Below are positions 29,301 to 40,000 of a DNA stretch of 64,000 bases, in pieces. The notes below the pieces were generated by a model. That model was not told the DNA's origin. It ran no database searches and saw only the letters and a program-made list of their open reading frames with translations. How positions within the stretch are numbered: the stretch's first letter is position 1; every line of letters begins with the position of its first letter. The stretch covers positions 1,409,235 to 1,473,234 of the forward strand of contig CP089462.1 of NCBI GenBank assembly GCA_026636295.1, read 5' to 3'. The translations under genes and the position numbers were made by a program. The DNA comes from Medakamo hakoo (lineage: Eukaryota > Chlorophyta > Trebouxiophyceae > Coccomyxaceae).

Positions 29301-32300
29301 CGCCCGCGTCGCCGCGGCCGCGGGGTGCCGGGCCCACGTCGACGCCCTGGCCCGGTGCCTGGGGTCGGGCGCGCCGGCCGAAGTGCGGGCGTGGGCCGCG
29401 GCGGCCGCGGCGGCGGCCGGCGGCGCGGCGCCTGCGCCGTCCATCCCCCTCCTCGACCTCCACGGCGCGCTGGCGGCCCTGGTCCGCGGCGACACGGGTG
29501 CCGCGGCTGGCTGCGCCCCACCTGCTGCCCTGGCCCCCGTCCACGCCGCTCCGCGCGCCGCTCCCCGCACGGCGCCCGTGCTGTCGGCGTTCACCGCGCT
29601 CGCGGGCGGCGCGGCCGCGTGCGCGGCCGCCCTGCACAAAGACAGCCTCGCCGGCGGCGGCGGCGGCGTCCGGCCGGTGGGCTCTGCTGCTGCCCGATCC
29701 TGCCGGTCCGCGCTGGAGGCGGCGGGTGCGGGCGCCGCGGCCGCGCTCGTCGCCGCCGGCTGGGGCCCGGCCGACGTCGACGCCCTGGCGCCAGGCGTCG
29801 CGTCGCCGCTGCGCGCGGCCCTTCGCGCGGCCGCCGCGGCGCCGCCGCCCGGCTGGCCGGCCGCCGCGTACGCCCTGGTCGGGCGGGCTGACTTGGCTGC
29901 GGGCGCAGGGGCTGGCGTGGCGGCCGCGGCCGCGGCCGTGCAGCCGCCGCCGCCGCCGCCGGCACAGCAGCCTCGCCGCAGCCGGCTGAGCGTGGGTGGT
30001 GGGGGTGGCGCACCTGCCGCCGCGCCGCCGCCGCCCCGCGCGCGCGCGCGCCTCCCACAACCCCCACAACCCGACCTCCGCCACCTGGAAGCCGCCCCGC
30101 TCCGCCGCCTGCCCTGCGACTCCCCAGGCGACGATTCGGATGGCGGGCCCGGCGCCTGGTCGTCCGGGTCCGAGGACGAAGGCGACGGCGGCGGGCGTGG
30201 CGGGCGCGCCCCGCGCGCCGACTACCTGTGGTCCGCCCCGCACGCGGACGGGGCGGGAGGGGGCCCAGGTCGCCCGTCGCCGGCCGGCGGTGCCCACGCG
30301 CCGTGGGCGTGCACGGGCGGGGTGGACGGACTGTTGGACGAGGCCGGGCGGGCGGCCTGGGGCGGGGACGGCCGCGTGCCCGAGGTCGCCCGCCTCCTGA
30401 CGGGCGACCGGCCGGCGACGCTCTACCTGGACGCCCGCACGGTGGGCGCGCCTGCTGCGGCTGCCGCCGCCGCCGCGCCCGACGGCGCCGCCCTGCTCGC
30501 CATCGCGCGGGCGCCCGACGTGGCGGCCGCACTGCAGGCCCGCCTCATGGCCGTCGCCTGGCGGTCGACCGCCCTACCGCCCGGCCGGGGCGCGCTCACC
30601 CTGGCCACCCGGGCCCCTCCCCCGCCCGGCGAACCGCTGCACGTCCCCAACATGTCGCTGGCCGGCGCGCTCAAAGTGCGCGGCGTGCCCGGAGGCGGCG
30701 CCGGCCGCGGCGGCGGCGGCGGCGGCAGCGGCGCCCCTTCCACGCCGCCCGCCCCGCTCATCCCGCTGGACCTGTCCAACGCCGACCTCGCGCCCTGCGG
30801 CGGCGCGGCGGCCGAACTGACGGCGTGGGCTGAATTCCACAACGGGGCCGCGGCCGCGCTGCGAGTGGCGGTCGTGGATGGCCGGTGGGGCGGCTGGCCG
30901 TGGCGTGGAGGCGGTGGTGGGGGGCGGAGCGCAGGCGGGCGGTGCGGCGGCGCGCCCGCGCCGGCAGGTCCAGCCCCCCCGCCCCGCCCGCCGCCGCCGC
31001 CGCCCTCCGGCTTCGCCTCCGTCCGGGCGTGGCTGGCCTACAACCGCCCGGCCCGGCCGTCCTACACGCACGCCGGCGTCCTGCTGGGCCTGGGCCTGGG
31101 CGGCCACCTGGCCGCGCTGACGCCGTCCGACCTGTACCGTTACCTGGCGCAGGACCACGCGCCCACGGCCGCCGGCCTGCTGCTGGGCGTGGCCGCGTCC
31201 CGGGCGGGGAGTGGGCACGCGTCCACGCACCGGGCGCTGGCACTGCACCTGCCCAACCGGCGCGGCGGCGGCGGCGGCGGTGGCGCCGCCTGGCCGGGCG
31301 CGGGCGGGCCGCCCGGGCCGGCCGCCGACGCCGGGCTGGGCGGCGCGGCCGGGCCGGGCGGGCCCGCCGCCCCCCCGCCCGAGCTGGCGGCGCTGGTGCA
31401 GTCCGCCGCCCTGGTCGGGCTGGGCCTGGTCCACATCGGGTCGGCCCACCGCGGCGTGGCGGCGGCCCTGCTGGACGAGATCGGGCGGCGGCCGGCCGGG
31501 CCCGGCGGCGGCGGCGGCGGCGGCGGGACGGGCGGCGGGCCGGCCGCGTCCGGCGCCGACGGCGCCGGCGCCCGCCCAGGCCCACCCCCCCACGACGGCG
31601 AAGCCTACTCGCTGTGTGCCGGCCTGGCCCTGGGCATGGTCGCCCTGGCGGGGCCGGGCGGGGCGGCCCGCGACCCGCCGGGCCTGGACCTGGGCGCGGC
31701 GCTCGCGCCGTTCCTGGGCGCGCCCGCCCTCGCCGCGCCGCGGCCGCCCCGCCGCGCGCGTGCATCGTCCGACGACGCGGACGCCGTTGTCGCCCTGGCT
31801 GGCGCGGCGCCCCCGCCCGCCGGCCGTGGTGGGGACTACGGCTTTGGCGGGGCCGCCGCCGCCGGCGCCGAGAACGCGCCGCCGCCGGGCGGCCTGCCGC
31901 CCGAGCCGGGCGCGGCGGGCGCGGCGCTCGTCGCGGCGCTCGCGTCCGGCGGCGCCGGCCGGGGGCGGCCACACCCGCCCGCTGGTGGCGCTGCTGGAGC
32001 TGCCGCCGACGCGGCGGCCGCCTCGGCGTCGGCCTGCGTCCTGGTCCTGGACGGCGCGTCCCCCAACACGGCCGCGACGACGCCCGGCGCAGCAGCCGCG
32101 CTCGCGCTGGCCCGCCTACGCTCCGGCGACCCGGCGGCGGCGGCGGCCCTGGCCCCGCCCTCCAGCCCGGCGGCGCTGGCGTCCTCTCGCCCGGACTTGG
32201 TGGCCGTGCGCGCGTTTGCGCGGGGCCTGGTCACGCAAGGCGCCCCGCCCCCGACGCGGGCGTGGCTGCTGGCCCAGCTGCCCCCGCCCGCGGCCGGGGG

Positions 32301-32344
32301 CGGGGGCGGGCTGTCGTCGCTCCTGGCGCGCCAGGGCCGCCTGT

Positions 32345-32377
<33 letters not shown>

Positions 32378-34215
32378 GCGGGGACGCCGACCCGGCTGGC
32401 GCCGCTGCCGCAGCGGCGGCCGCCGTCCGCGCCCGGTCCCTAGCGTGGGGAGGGGCGGCGGCCGGCGCCGCCCGCCGGCCGGCCGACCTCGCGGCCGCGG
32501 GAGCTGCGGCCGCGGCCGCCCTGGCCGGCGCCGCCCTGGCCATGGGCGTCGCCTGGGCCGGGACGGGCTGTGCGGCTGCCGCATCCACCCTCGCGTCCCT
32601 GGCCACCGAGTTGCTGGCCGCCAAAGCGTCCGCACCCGACGCGGCGGGCGGGACGGCGGCCGTGTGGGGGCGGCTGGACCGCGCCGACTTGGAGGGCGCG
32701 GCCGCGGCGGCGGCCCTCGCCCTGTCCGCCGTCCTGGCCGGCTCGGGCGACCTGGCCGCCACGCGCCTCCTGCGCGGCCTGCGCCGGCGACTGACCCCGC
32801 CCGGCGCGCCGGGGTCCGTCGGCCACGGCTCCCACGTCGCCGCCGCCCTGGGGCTCGGCTTCCTGTACCTGGGCGGCGGGCGCCTGACCTTTGGGAGCTC
32901 GCCGCCGCAGACGGCCGCCCTGGTCGCGGCGCTGTGGCCGGCCCTGCCGCTGGCCCCCGCCGACCAGCGGGCCCACCTGCAAGCGCTGCGCCACCTGTAC
33001 GTCCTGGCCGCCGAGCCGCGGCGCCTGGAATGCGTGGACGTGGCGAGCCGGCGGGTCGCGCGCACGCGCGTCGCGGTCGTGCTCAGCGCGGCCGCCGCCG
33101 CGCGTGAAGCGGCTGGTGGTGGCAGCGGCGCCGGGAGACGCCGCTCCCGCACCCGCATCCTGACGGCGCCGGCCTTGCTGCCCCCGCGGGCGGACGTGGT
33201 CGAAGTCCGCATCGGCGGTGGCGACGGCCGGCACTGGCCCGTGGTCGTGCGCGGCGACGCTGCGTTGGACGAGCTGTACGCCTCCCGCCGCGTCGCCGTG
33301 CAAGTCGCGGACGGAGGACGGCCCGGTGCTGACGCAGGCGCGGCCGGCGACGGCCCGGCCGGTGCTCTGGCCTCCCTGCTCGCCTCGGCGGGACCGAGAG
33401 CGACGGCCGGCCTGGCCGCGCCGACGCCGGCGCGCGCGCCCGCGCCGGACCTCGCGGCCGCCGCCGCCACGTCCCTCCTGGCCGGTGCGCTGCGCCGCGG
33501 CGACGTGGCCGCGGCTCGTGCGCTGGCCGGTGGCACCGTGCCGTCCGCGGCCGCCGCGGCCGGCGTCGCCTTGGCCCGCGCCGCCGCGCGCGGACCCCTG
33601 GGTGCGGGCGCCGCGGCCGTGCGTGCGGCTGCAGCTGCCGCGGCCGCGGCCGCCGCCCACGGCTCCGGCTCGGGCGGCGCGGACGAAGACGGCCGCAGCC
33701 CGCTCGTCACGCCCGTCCCCTCCGACGGCGACGACGACTACGACGGCTGGCCGGACGACGGCGAGGAAGGGGACGAGGGGCTGACGGACGAGAGCGGTGG
33801 CGAGGACGGGTGCACCAGCAGCGGCGGTGGCTTCCCCCACCGCCGCTCCACCACCCACCGCCGCGCGCCGTGGCGGGCGGGCGTCCCGCACCCGCCCGCT
33901 GCGTCCGCTCGGTGGGCGCCGCCGTTGGACGCCGGGCCCGCCGAAGCCGCGTGGGCCGCGCTCATGGCGGCTGGCGAAGCGGCGGCCGAGCGGGCGGTGC
34001 CTGGGTCGTTGGTCGGCGTTGAGGCCCTGCCTGACGCGGATGCGGACGCGCTGGCTGGCCTGCTCGTCGCGGGTCGGGTCCCGCCCGCGGCCCGCTTGGC
34101 TGCCGCGACGGGCCCGGCCGACCTGGTGGCGGGCGCGGGCCCGGACGCGGCGCCCGAAGCGGTGCGGGCGGTTGCCCGCGTGTTGGGGCGGGGTGGTGCA
34201 GTGGTCGAACGGTGA
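26302..34215 (+). CDS. APC1: Anaphase-promoting complex subunit 1
   Basis: Exons 26302-26376, 26490-26578, 26680-27183 and 28167-34215 keep phase, 2238 residues. Exons 1-3 encode the start of the N-terminal beta-propeller, for example [19 protein letters not shown] and [17 protein letters not shown]. The last exon continues it ([20 protein letters not shown]). The PC-repeat toroid follows: [89 protein letters not shown], then [16 protein letters not shown] and [20 protein letters not shown]. These align block by block with human and plant APC1, the largest scaffold of the cell-cycle ubiquitin ligase. Long Gly/Ala/Pro linkers lengthen it. Intron 3 (983 bp) contains the ACBP gene on the opposite strand. 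Confidence 0.94.
27284..28016 (-). CDS. ACBP: Acyl-CoA-binding protein, nested in an APC1 intron
   Basis: Exons 28016-27900 and 27487-27284 give 106 residues in phase 0. The ACBP fold is complete: [19 protein letters not shown], then [16 protein letters not shown] across the intron (the Tyr/Lys acyl-CoA site), [20 protein letters not shown], then [16 protein letters not shown]. It carries long-chain acyl-CoA in the cytosol. The whole gene lies inside APC1 intron 3 on the other strand. It has its own TATAAA (minus strand, 28113-28108), about 95 bp before the ATG, and TGTAA on the minus strand about 50 bp past its stop (TTACA at 27231-27235). Confidence 0.96.
28108..28113 (-). promoter_or_regulatory. 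TATA box of the nested ACBP gene
   Basis: GCATATAAAG on the minus strand, 92-97 bp upstream of the ACBP start codon, within APC1 intron 3. It is one of the few good TATA boxes in the window. Confidence 0.6.
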
Positions 34216-34472
34216 TGAAAAAAGTGCTTGTTGGTCATGCGCGCAGGGCGGGAACGAACGGAGATTCAGACCGAGTGTGTGTGCGTGCGTGCGAGAATGA
34301 GAAGAAAGGGAAGGGATGTGTGCGGGAGACATGACACGACCAAAGACAGAGCAGCGCCCCCACCACCACCCCTCTCTCTTCCCTCTCTCTCATTGTTCGT
34401 TCATGAAGACAATCGACGAGACCGTGTATAAAAAGAATCCGTGTTCCCACCTCCGCACGCACGCCTCACACC

Positions 34473-35889
34473 TCAAACAGCGACGCCGTTGGCGACGGCC
34501 GCCGGGCGCTTGGAGTTTTTGATGCCGCGGATGGCTTCGGCGTAGTCGGGCGCGCCGTAGACGGCCGAGCCCGCGACCAGCGCGTTCGCGCCCGCCTCGA
34601 TCAGCTTGTACGCGTTGGCCGGCGTCACGCCGCCGTCGATCTCGATCCACGGGTTGACGCCCTTTTCATTGCACAGGGCTTTCAGGCGGCGGGTCTTGTC
34701 CACCTGCGTCTCGATGAACTTCTGGCCGCCGAAGCCGGGGTTGACGGACATGAGGAGGACGAGGTCGACGATGTCGATGACCTCCTCGATCGCGGACAGC
34801 GGCGTGCCCGGGTTCAGCACGACGCCGGCCTTGACGCCCATGTCCTTGATGGCGTTGACCAGGCGGTGCAGGTGGATGGTGGCGGCCTGCTCGCAGTGGA
34901 CGGAGATGATGTCCGACCCCGCCTTGGCAAAGTCGGCGACGCGCTGCTCCGGCTCGACAATCATCAGGTGCGTGTCCAGGACCGCGTCCGTCAGCGGGCG
35001 GATGGCGTCGACGACGAGCGGGCCGATGGTGATGTTGGGGACGAAGCGGCCGTCCATGACGTCGACGTGGACCCAGTCAGCGCCGGCGGCGACGACGTCG
35101 ACGACCTTTGTTTTTTTTGAGGGGGGGTGGGGTGGGAGGGTGGGATGGGTGGTGGGGATGGCGGGTGAGGGCGAGAGAGGGCGGCGGGCGGCGCGCGCAG
35201 AGTGGGAGGTCGGCGAGCGCCCAGGGCTTGGCATGGCCCCTCAAGCACCGCATGCTGCCGCGATCGAGCTTGCAGACGTCTAGTCCCAGCCTACAGCGCG
35301 TGCGCGCTGGAGGCGGAGGGCACGGCGGGCGCGGGCGGGGCGCGAAACCAAACTCGCGGCTGCTGTGCGTTGTGCCGCGGCCCAAGTGCGGACACTCTCA
35401 CGTCAAGAGACGACTCCACACAAACACCACGCACCTGCTGGCCCAGGTTGGCAAAGTTGGCGGACAGGATGGAGGGGGAGACGCTGTTGTTTGTTTGGAG
35501 GGAGGCGGTCGGGCGTCAGCAATTCCCCCTCTTTGCGGCCGAGACGCGACGCTGGCCAGGTCTGATAGCGTGGCGCCGGCGGCGGCAGCTTCGTGCGGAC
35601 AGAATCAAGGGGTTTGAATGCGTGGTTCGGCCTGGCACTCCCACTAGAGGATGCTTCAATGCCTGCTCAAAGCACAAAGCGGCACGGATGGTGGCCCAAG
35701 CCCCCGTCACCCGGCCGGCAGCGGGCAATGTGGGCGCGCAAACACAACTCACATAACGTCGGTCTTTTTGGAGCGGTCGACGCGGGAGCCGTCGCCCGCC
35801 AGAGCCTTAGCGGCAACGGGAGATTTGCGGGCCGCCGGAGCGGACGCGGCGCGCAGGGGCGTGGCGGTGGAGCGGAGGGAGAAGGCCAT
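34473..35889 (-). CDS. RPE: Ribulose-phosphate 3-epimerase, plastid
   Basis: Exons 35889-35753, 35483-35435 (49 nt) and 35105-34473 give 272 residues. The start [20 protein letters not shown] is a transit peptide. Enzyme motifs are [17 protein letters not shown] (reconstituted across introns), [63 protein letters not shown] and [20 protein letters not shown], closely like plant plastid RPE. It interconverts ribulose-5-phosphate and xylulose-5-phosphate in the Calvin and pentose-phosphate cycles. Catalytic Asp residues lie in DVMDG and EIDGG. Introns are 269 and 329 bp. Confidence 0.97.
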
Positions 35890-36012
35890 GGTTTTTGGAT
35901 GGTGGACGAGGAGCGCTGCGGCGAAAAATGGTGTGGAGGCCGGCCCGCGTTAAAACCCCCAGGAACAAAGCCTGCCTATACACTCCTCCCCCCCCCCCCC
36001 GAAAAAAAGCCG

Positions 36013-36930
36013 TCACGCTTTCGGCACGAATTCCAATGCGACGCCATTGATGCAGTACCGCCGGTACGTGGGTGGCGGACCGTCAGGAAACACGTGACCT
36101 TGATGCGAGCCACAGACGGCGCAATGAACCTATAGGCGGGCGAAAAAATGATGGCGGATGGAGTGAAGAGTGAAAAATGATGGGAGCGCTTTCGCAGCCG
36201 CCCGTCCCCCGTTTTCCCCGCCCAACAACTCACCTCCGTGCGCGGCATGAAGGGAATGCTCTTGTCCAGCTCTTCCACAATCGCGCCATCAATGGCTTTG
36301 AAGAATGACGGCCAGCCCGTCCCGCTGTTGTACTTGGCGGACGCGTCAAAGAGCGGGGTGCCACACCCGCCGCACACAAACGTCCCCGCCCGCTTTTCGT
36401 TGTTCAGCGGCGACGACCCGGGCCGCTCCGTGCCGGCTTTGCGCAGGACTCGGTACGCTTCGGGAGACAGCGCCGCCTTCCACTCTGCATCCGTTTCGGG
36501 GATGGGCCCCTTCGGGCCCGTCTTGGCGGCAGCGCGCGCGGGGCCGGGGCCGGCAGAGGCCGCGACGCCCGCCGCGACGCCGGCGGTGATGGCCGCCCGC
36601 CGGCCCATGAACAGGCGCTCAAAGATGGACGGCTGTTTGGCGGGTTCAGGCGCGTCGCCATTGTTCGGCGTGGCGGCCGCGCGGACGGTGCGGCGGTGCG
36701 GGCGGACCGCCGCCGGGCGGAGGAGAGACTGTGCGGCGTGTGTGTGCGCAAATGGTGGGATGGGTGGTGAGAGGGGCGGCCACGTCACGTTGTGTGACTT
36801 CCGGCAAGGAAGCCTGCCCGGCCCGCGCCGGCCCGCGCCTGTCGCCTCCTCCCTCCTCAAGCCCGCTCCTCCACGCTGGTGGACAGCAGGCGCCGCTCTT
36901 GGCCTCAAACGAGGGGGAGCAGACCTGCAT
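36013..36930 (-). CDS. MSRB: Methionine-R-sulfoxide reductase B, predicted thylakoid-lumen targeted
   Basis: Core exons 36728-36234 and 36129-36013 are certain. The start is probably a 6-nt exon ATG-CAG at 36930-36925 spliced to [10 protein letters not shown] (donor GTCTGC is weak), giving 205 residues. MsrB motifs are [13 protein letters not shown] and [17 protein letters not shown] (two Cys pairs for zinc), [10 protein letters not shown], and the catalytic Cys in [16 protein letters not shown]. After an Arg-rich transit peptide ([10 protein letters not shown]) comes [20 protein letters not shown] ending PARA. This is a twin-arginine-like lumen-targeting signal with an Ala-x-Ala-like cleavage site (inference). 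It repairs oxidised methionine. Confidence 0.92.
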
Positions 36931-37082
36931 TGTGGCGAGGACTCGCGCAGGCACGCGCACGCGCACAAAGCACAACGGCAAAGAAACAAAAGACTGACCC
37001 ACTCCGCACGGTGTGTGTGTCTTTTTTCACCCCACTTCCTGCATCAACAACAGACACCACACACCCCTCCGCCCCATCTTTT

Positions 37083-40000
37083 TCACAACCCGAGCGCCGT
37101 GTCCAGCGCCGCCACGGCAGCGGAAGACGACTCCAGCGCCTCGTTCGGCCCGAACCCAGTCGCAGAAGCCGCCGCCGCCGCCACCGCCGCCGCCGCCCGG
37201 GCTTCCGACCTCAGGGCGACCAGCGTCGCCCGGTCCGGGCCCGCGGCCGGGGCCTGGCCGCCCGCACTCCCACCGCCGCCGCGGCGGACCAGACCGCTGG
37301 CCGCAGTCGCCAGCGCGCGGACCAAGTCCAGGCTGGCGGCGGACGCGTCCGCGTCACCGGCGGCCGCGGCCGTCCGGGCCGCCGCCAGGGCGGAGACAAA
37401 CGCTGGGCCGGCCGGCCCGCCCAGCAGCAAAGCCGCGCCCGCGGGCGTGGAACACACCGCGGCAGCAAGAGCCGCCAGCGCGGCCGCCGCCGCCCGGGAC
37501 GCAGGGGCATCGGGCACGGCGGCCACGCCACCCAACAACCGCGTCCCGTGCCCGGCCGCCAGCCTGGCCGCCAGGGATTTGCCGGGTTCGGGTGCGGCCG
37601 TCCCGGCGGCGGCGGCCTCCACCCTCGCGACGGCCGCGACCAGCCATGCAGCAGCTTCGGGTTCGCCCGCGCCGGCTTCGCCCGCGGCGGCGCGGCGCAA
37701 GGCAGCGGACGCGGCGCTGCCCGCGGCGGCGAGGGCGTCTGCAGTTGCCAACGCGCCCGCGGAAGCGGCAGACGACAGCAGGCGCAGAGCCGCGGCGCCG
37801 CCCGTGCCGCGCGCGGCCGCGCCGGCGGCAGCGGACAGAGCACCGCACCGAGCCAGCGCACGGATGAAGGAGGGCGAGGCGCGCCCACACGCTGCAACCA
37901 CGCCATCCGCCAGCTTGGCCGCGAATAAAGGCGCGGGTGGCGGGGACGCCAGGCAGGCTGAGATGGCGGGCAGGACGGACGCGTCGGACAGCGCGGCCGC
38001 GAGCGCGGGCGCACCACCGCTCCGCGCCAGGTCCGCCGCGCCGGCCAACAGGCGCACGGCCGTCAGGCGTTCGGCTTCGATGGCAGCAGCGGCAGGGGAA
38101 GGGGTTGGAGATGCGGCCGCCGCCGTGCTGGCGCGGGCGCCGGCCAGCGACGCGAGCGGTGGGACGAGGCCCGACGCGAGCGCCGCGTCGAGCGCGCCGG
38201 GCAAGGGCGGAGGCTGGCCCGCGGCGCCCGGGCGCAGACGGGCGCCCGGGCCGAGGAGCAGGGCTTCCGCACCGGCTAAGAGTGCGGCTCGCGCCCGGCC
38301 AGCCGTGATGGACGCGTCGTCGCCCCCACCCCCACCACCCCCACCCTCTTCCCACGCCGCTTCAGCATCCGCGGTCGACGTCCGCCCGTCGCGGCCGCGG
38401 CCTTTGCCGGCGTCGCGGGACGCCAGCCCCGGCACGGCCGCCGCCAAAGCCTCTCCCAACGCCGCAGCCAAGTCGGCCGCTGCCGCGTCCGCACCGCCCG
38501 TGCCGTGGCCGGCGTGCTGCAAGGGATGGGCGTCCTCGCTCGCCCGCCCGACGCCCGCCCCGCCAGCCAAGACCGCGACGGCAGCGGCCAGCGGTTCGGG
38601 CGCCGGCGCCCGCCCGGCTTTCAGCTCGGTGGCGGCGTCGCGTAAAGCAGACGCGGCGGCGGCGGCGGCGGACCGGGCGAGGGCGGCACCCGCGGCGCGG
38701 GCGTACGGGTCGCCGCCGCTGGTGCTGCTGCCACCGCCGCCGTGTTCGGCGGGGCCGCCGCTGCTGCGAGCGCAGGAGGCCAGCAACCGCGCACCCGCAC
38801 CGGACGTCAGGCATGGCAGCCAGCCCGGGTCGGCGGCCAAGGCCAGGGCAGCTGCGGCGAGGGCCCGGCCGCGGGCGGCGGATGGTGCCGCGCACAGGGC
38901 TGTGCTGCCGGGGCCGCCAGACACGACGCCCCCACCCACGCCGCCATCAGCCAGGGCCGCAAGCGACGCGGCGGCCGCCGCGCCGGACGCGCCGCGCCCG
39001 GGCAACGCGCACCGGACAGCGGATGGGCAGGGCGAGGCTAACAAAGCGCACAGCAGCGTCGCCGCGGGCGCGCGCGCCCGCGGCGGGCCGCCTGGCGCGA
39101 GCGCGGCCCAGAGCGACGGTCCGACCGACGACGGCCCTTCCCCCCCACGCACCGCGTCGCCCGCCAGCGCCGGGTCCACCCGCAGCAGGCGGGCCAGGGC
39201 GGACGCGGCCGTCGCAGCGGCCGACGCAGCCGTCGGGTCCGAAGCGGTGGATCCGCCCGCACACACGCGGGCGTAGCCGCCCGCTGCCGCGGCCGCGAGC
39301 GCGCGCACGGCCGCCCCCGTCGCGAGCGCGGCCGCCCACCCCGCGTCGGGGCGGGCCGCGATGTTTTCCACGGCCTTGGACGCGCAGTGGCGGACGATGG
39401 GGTCGGCGTCGGACAGCAGGCGGACGAGGGCCGGGCCGACCGCCGCGGGCGTGGACGCCCAGGGCCCGGCCGAGCAGTTGGCGCCGGCGCCGCCCGGGCC
39501 GCCGTCGTCGGCGCCGCCCAGGCCGCCCTGCGACGCGGCGTAAAACGCGACCTCGCCCAGGGCGGCCGCGGCCCGGCGCCGGGCGGCGAGGGAGGAGGCC
39601 GGCCCGCCGCCGCCCTCTGCCAGCGCCGCCAGTTTGGGAGCCAGGCCCGCCCCAGCCAGCTCGTCCGCGACGTAGGTGGCGTGGCGGACGAGGAGGCCCA
39701 GGGCGGCGGCCGCGCGCGCGGGCAGGTCGACGGGCGACGCCTGGCCGCCGCCGCCGCCGCGCCCGTCGTCCAGCAGCCGGACGAGCAGCAGCGCCAGCGA
39801 GGAATTGACGAGGGCGTTGGCCGCGCCCGCGTCCGACGCCAGGCCACAGACATACGCCAGGGCGGCGTCCGCGTCGGCCGGGCGGGTGGCCGGGTCGGCC
39901 AGGGCCCGGTAAATGCGGAGGAGCAGCGCCGCAAGCTCGGCCGGCGGGGCGGCCAGCACCGCTTCCAGGGGCAGGGGGTCGGCGAAGGGCAGGCGGGACG

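Noticed and set aside
27928-34215. A separate 2095-residue plus-strand protein starting at 27928
   Set aside because: The first ~80 codons lie in APC1 intron 3 (antisense to ACBP exon 1); the real coding part begins at the acceptor 28166/28167, in phase with APC1 exon 3.
32440-34332. Minus-strand frame of 630 residues
   Set aside because: Antisense of the APC1 toroid; Arg/Gly composition only.
34423-34433. GTATAAAAAG as a promoter
   Set aside because: It lies between two converging stops (APC1 and RPE), so there is no gene for it to drive.
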